A DNA stretch of 64,000 bases. It comes from Hydractinia symbiolongicarpus (lineage: Eukaryota > Cnidaria > Hydrozoa > Anthoathecata > Hydractiniidae). The translations under genes were made by a program, and so were the position numbers. This document shows positions 60,201-64,000 of the stretch, piece by piece (the stretch's first letter is position 1; every line of letters starts with the position of its first letter). The notes under the pieces were generated by a model, which saw only the letters and a list, made by a program, of their open reading frames with translations, was not told the DNA's origin and made no database searches. The DNA lies in the NCBI RefSeq assembly GCF_029227915.1, contig NC_079887.1:26473650-26537649 (forward strand), in the 5' to 3' direction.

Positions 60201-61300
60201 TTTAGTGATGAAAAAATAATATAAAAAATCGTTCTGGAAATGAGTTTACCCCCTGGGTACTTTCTTTGTATACTTTTGACTATACGGGCCGAGTCCAGGA
60301 TTTAGGGAAATCGCAGGTTTTCGTTTGCCGGCGATTAAACTTCTTTTATTCAGCGACTCATCAAAAATAAAAACATTTTTGAAAACTACAAGTCTCATGC
60401 GTTTTAGTGGTGAAAAAATAATTTAAAAAATCGTTCGGGAAATGAGTTTACTCCCTGGGTACTTTCTTGTATACTTTTGACTATACGGGCCGAGTCCGGG
60501 ATTTACGGGAAATCGCGGATTTTTGTTTGCCGGCGATTAAACTTCTTTTATTCAGCGTCCCATCAAATATGAAAATATTTTTGAAAACTACAAGTCTCAT
60601 GCGTTTAGTGGTAAAAAAATAATATAAAAAATCGTTCGGGAAATGAGTTTACTCCCTGGGTACTTTCTTTGTATACTTTTGACTATACGGGCCAAGCCCG
60701 GGATTTACGGGACATCGCGGGTTTTCGTTTGCCGGCGATTAAACTTCTTTTATTCAGCGTCTCATCAAAAATGAAAACATTTTTAAAAACTACAAGTCTT
60801 ATGCGTTTTAGTGGTGAAAAAGTAATTTAAAAAATCGTTCGGGAAATGAGTTTACTCCCTGGGTACTTTCTTTGTATACTTTTGACTATACGGGCCAGGC
60901 CCGGGATTTACGGGAAATCGCGGGTTTTCGTTTGCCGGCGATTAAACTTCTTTTATTCAGCGTCTCATCAAAAATGAAAACATTTTTAAAAACTACAAGT
61001 CTTATGCGTTTTAGTGGTGAAAAATTAATTTAAAAAATCGTTCGGGAAATGAGTTTACTCCCTGGGTACTTTCTTTGTATACTTTTGACTATACGGGCCA
61101 GGCCCGGGATTTACGGGAAATCGCGGGTTTTCGTTTGCCGGCGATTAAATTTCTTTTATTCAGCGTCTCATCAAAAATGAAAACATTTTTGAAAACTACA
61201 AGTCTCATGCGTTTTAGTGGTAAAAAAATAATTTAAAAAATCGTTCGGGAAATGAGTTTACTCCCTGGGTACTTCCTTTGTATACTTTTGACTATACGGG
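57240..61300 (+). repeat. 10-monomer (2022 bp) and 7-monomer (1416 bp) duplications
   Basis: The ATACTTTAGAC variant at 57641 and 59663 and the GCGACTCATCAAAAATAAAA variant at 58331 and 60353 are both 2022 bp apart. The AACAACAAGTC variant at 57351 and 58767 is 1416 bp apart. The two offsets overlap, so at least two exchange events shaped this stretch. Confidence 0.78.
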
Positions 61301-63500
61301 CCAAGCCGGGATTTACGGGAAATCGCGGGTTTTTGTTTGCCGGCGATTAAACTTCTTTTATTCAGCGTCTCATCAAAAATGAAAACATTTTTAAAAACTA
61401 CAAGTCTTATGCGTTTTAGTGGTGAAAAAATAATTTAAAAAATCGTTCTGGAAATGAGTTTACTCCCTGGGTACTTTCTTTGTATACTTTTGACTATACG
61501 GGCCGAGTCCGGGATTTACGGGAAATCGCGGATTTTCTTTTGCCGGCGATTAAACTTCTTTTATTCAGCGTCCCATCAAATATGAAAATATTTTTGAAAA
61601 CTACAAGTCTCATGCGTTTAGTGGTAAAAAAATAATATAAAAAATCGTTCGGGAAGTGAGTTTACTCCCTGTGTACTTTCTTTGTATACTTTTGACTATA
61701 CGGGCCAAGCCCGGGATTTACGGGAAATCGCGGGTTTTCGTTTGCCGGCGATTAAACATCTTTTATTCAGTGTCTCATCAAAAATGAAAACATTTTTAAA
61801 AACTACAAGTCTTATGCGTTTTAGTGGTGAAAAAATAATTTAAAAAATCGTTCTGGAAATGAGTTTACTCCCTGGGTACTTTCTTTGTATACTTTTGACT
61901 ATACGGGCCGAGTCCAGGATTTAGGGAAATCGCGGGTTTTCGTTTGCCGGCGATTAAACTGCTTTTATTCAGCGTCTCATCAAAAATGAAAATATTTTTG
62001 AAAACTACAAGTCTCATGCGTTTTAGTGGTGGAAAAATAATTTAAAAAATCGTTCGGGAAATGAGTTTACTCCCTGGGTACTTTCTTTGTATACTTTTGA
62101 CTATACGGGCCAAGCCGGGATTTACGGGAAATCGCGGGTTTTCGTTTGCCGGCGATTAAACTTCTTTTATTCAGCGTCTCATCAAAAATGAAAACATTTT
62201 TAAAAACTACAAGTCTTATGCGTTTTAGTGGTGAAAAAATAATTTAAAAAATCGTTCTGGAAATGAGTTAACTCACAGGGTACTTTCTTTGTATACATTT
62301 GACTATACGTGCCAAGCCCGGGATTTACGGGAAATCGCGGGTTTTCGTTTGCCGGCGATTAAACTTCTTTTATTCAGCGTCTCATCAAAAATGAAAACAT
62401 TTTTAAAAACTACAAGTCTTATGCGTTTTAGTGGTGAAAAATTAATTTAAAAAATCGTTCGGAAAATGAGTTTACTCCCTGGGTACTTTCTTTGTATACT
62501 TTTGACTATACGGGCCAGGCCCGGAATTTACGGGAAATCGCGGGTTTTCGTTTGGCGGCGATTAAACTTCTTTTATTCAGCGTCTCATCAAAAATGAAAA
62601 CATTTTTGAAAACTACAAGTCTCATGCGTTTTAGTGGTAAAAAAATAATTTAAAAAATCGTTCGGGAAATGAGTTTACTCCCTGGGTACTTCCTTTGTAT
62701 ACTTTTGACTATACGGGCCAAGCCGGGATTTACGGGAAATCGCGGGTTTTTGTTTGCCGGCGATTAAACTTCTTTTATTCAGCGTCTCATCAAAAATGAA
62801 AACATTTTTAAAAACTACAAGTCTTATGCGTTTTAGTGGTGAAAAAATAATTTAAAAAATCGTTCTGGAAATGAGTTTACTCCCTGGGTACTTTCTTTGT
62901 ATACTTTTGACTATACGGGCCGAGTCCGGGATTTACGGGAAATCGCGGATTTTCGTTTGCCGGCGATTAAACTTCTTTTATTCAGCGTCCCATCAAATAT
63001 GAAAACATTTTTAAAAACTACAAGTCTTATGCGTTTTAGTGGTGAAAAAATAATTTAAAAAATCGTTCTGGAAATGAGTTTACTCCCTGGGTACTTTCTT
63101 TGTATACTTTTGACTATACGGGCCGAGTCCAGGATTTAGGGAAATCGCGGGTTTTCGTTTGCCGGCGATTAAACTGCTTTTATTCAGCGTCTCATCAAAA
63201 ATGAAAATATTTTTGAAAACTACAAGTCTCATGCGTTTTAGTGGTGGAAAAATAATTTAAAAAATCGTTCGGGAAATGAGTTTACTCCCTGGGTACTTTC
63301 TTTGTATACTTTTGACTATACGGGCCAAGCCGGGATTTACGGGAAATCGCGGGTTTTCGTTTGCCGGCGATTAAACTTCTTTTATTCAGCGTCTCATCAA
63401 AAATGAAAACATTTTTAAAAACTACAAGTCTTATGCGTTTTAGTGGTGAAAAAATAATTTAAAAAATCGTTCTGGAAATGAGTTAACTCACAGGGTACTT
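61270..63500 (+). repeat. 6-monomer duplication (1215 bp)
   Basis: The GTGGTGGAAAAATAATTT variant near 62031 recurs at 63246. The flanking monomers keep the same order, with CCAGGATTTAGGG, then GCCAAGCCGGG, then GAGTTAACTCACAGG. Confidence 0.7.
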
Positions 63501-64000
63501 TCTTTGTATACATTTGACTATACGTGCCAAGCCCGGGATTTACGGGAAATCGCGGGTTTTCGTTTCCCGACGATTAAACTGCTTTTATTCAGCGTCTCAT
63601 CAAAAATGAAAAGATTCTTGAAAACTACAAGTCTCATGCGTTTTAGTGGTGAAATAATAATTTAAAAAATCGTTTGGGAAATGAGTTTACTCCCTGGGTA
63701 CTTTCTTTGTATACTTTTGACTATACGGGCCGAGTCCAGGATTTACGGGAAATCGCAGGTTTTTGTTTGCCGGCGATTAAACTTCTTTTATTCAGCGTCT
63801 CATCAAAAATGAAAACATTTTTAAAAACTACAAGTCTCATGCGTTTTAGTGGTGAAAAATTAATTTAAAAAATCGTTCGGGAAATGAGTTTACTCCCTGG
63901 GTACTTTCTTTGTATACTTTTGACTATACGAGCCAAGCCGGGATTTACGGGAAATCGCGGGTTTTCGTTTGCCGGCGATTAAACTTCTTTTATTCAGCGT

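Larger units (their letters stand above)
21891..64000 (+). repeat. Satellite array, right block (about 208 monomers), open at the window end
   Basis: The same monomer of about 201-203 bp continues in the same orientation and phase to the last base. Type D monomers are prominent here, with GAGTTAACTCACAGG, ATTTGACTATACGTGCC and often GATATCGCGGG and AAAAGATTCTTG. Type C is rare and reappears only in islands near 28.3, 30.5, 49.8, 52.8 and 54.0 kb. I found no unique DNA, gene, tRNA or second transposon in this 42 kb. The recurring short open frames (64 codons, in the phase starting MGNEF) reflect shared monomer sequence. Confidence 0.97.

Noticed and set aside
4955-64000. Recurrent 60-73-codon open frames in the satellite, including 64-codon frames starting MGNEF and reverse-strand frames
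   Set aside because: They repeat with the monomer, which is usually not a multiple of 3 bases. They end at fixed satellite stops and match no family. Many near-identical monomers carry stops in the same place.
4955-64000. CENP-B box (TTCGnnnnAnnCGGG)
   Set aside because: The nearest match, TTCGACTATACGGG in type C, has spacing one base too short and the wrong central base. The reverse complement also fails. Centromere identity is untested.
4955-64000. CRISPR-like regular repeats
   Set aside because: Units of about 202 bp are contiguous with no unique spacers, and the genome context is eukaryotic.

Overview
The window looks like a repeat-dominated animal genome, most plausibly a marine invertebrate such as a cnidarian. 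The evidence is indirect. It holds a Polinton/adintovirus-type protein-primed DNA polymerase gene, an APE-type LINE of the CR1/L2 group carrying a 2A-like motif, and a satellite array tens of kilobases long. There is no bacterial-style gene packing, rRNA, tRNA or CRISPR. The exact taxon cannot be read from the sequence.

Region 1 (1-4954) is a mobile-element or endogenous-virus remnant. It starts with a 10-bp-stem hairpin and a 46-bp GC-rich minisatellite. A TATA-like box and a 24-bp direct repeat follow. Then comes one large DNA polymerase B gene (490-4703) with exonuclease and polymerase motifs in order. A single-base deletion in a 27-bp proline-coding repeat separates the N-terminal SAP/Rho-N-like segment from the rest. 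The polymerase contains a second copy of its own N-terminal 38-residue basic segment, lodged just before polymerase motif A. No capsid, integrase, ATPase or protease gene lies beside it, so only part of an element is present. About 250 bp of non-coding DNA with a G-rich tract follows.

Region 2 (about 4955-18570 and 21891-64000) is a tandem satellite with a monomer of about 201-203 bp, roughly 275 copies in all. Monomers fall into several diagnostic subtypes. These are arranged in nested multi-monomer duplications with offsets of 608, 1216, 1617, 1823, 2022, 2629, 2834, 3038 and 3239 bp, all near-integer multiples of the monomer. This is the signature of repeated unequal exchange. Short open frames recur because the monomers are alike; I do not regard them as genes.

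Region 3 (about 18571-21890) is a LINE inserted into one monomer, with an AAAT-type tail. Its endonuclease/reverse transcriptase frame is intact and is fused in frame to satellite DNA, which supplies an upstream ATG and about 33 codons. Satellite phase resumes exactly after the tail, and neighbouring satellite duplicates lack the insertion, so the LINE is a late arrival. The best leads are the self-duplication inside the polymerase, the satellite-to-LINE chimeric frame with its variant 2A motif, and the layered higher-order structure of the array.
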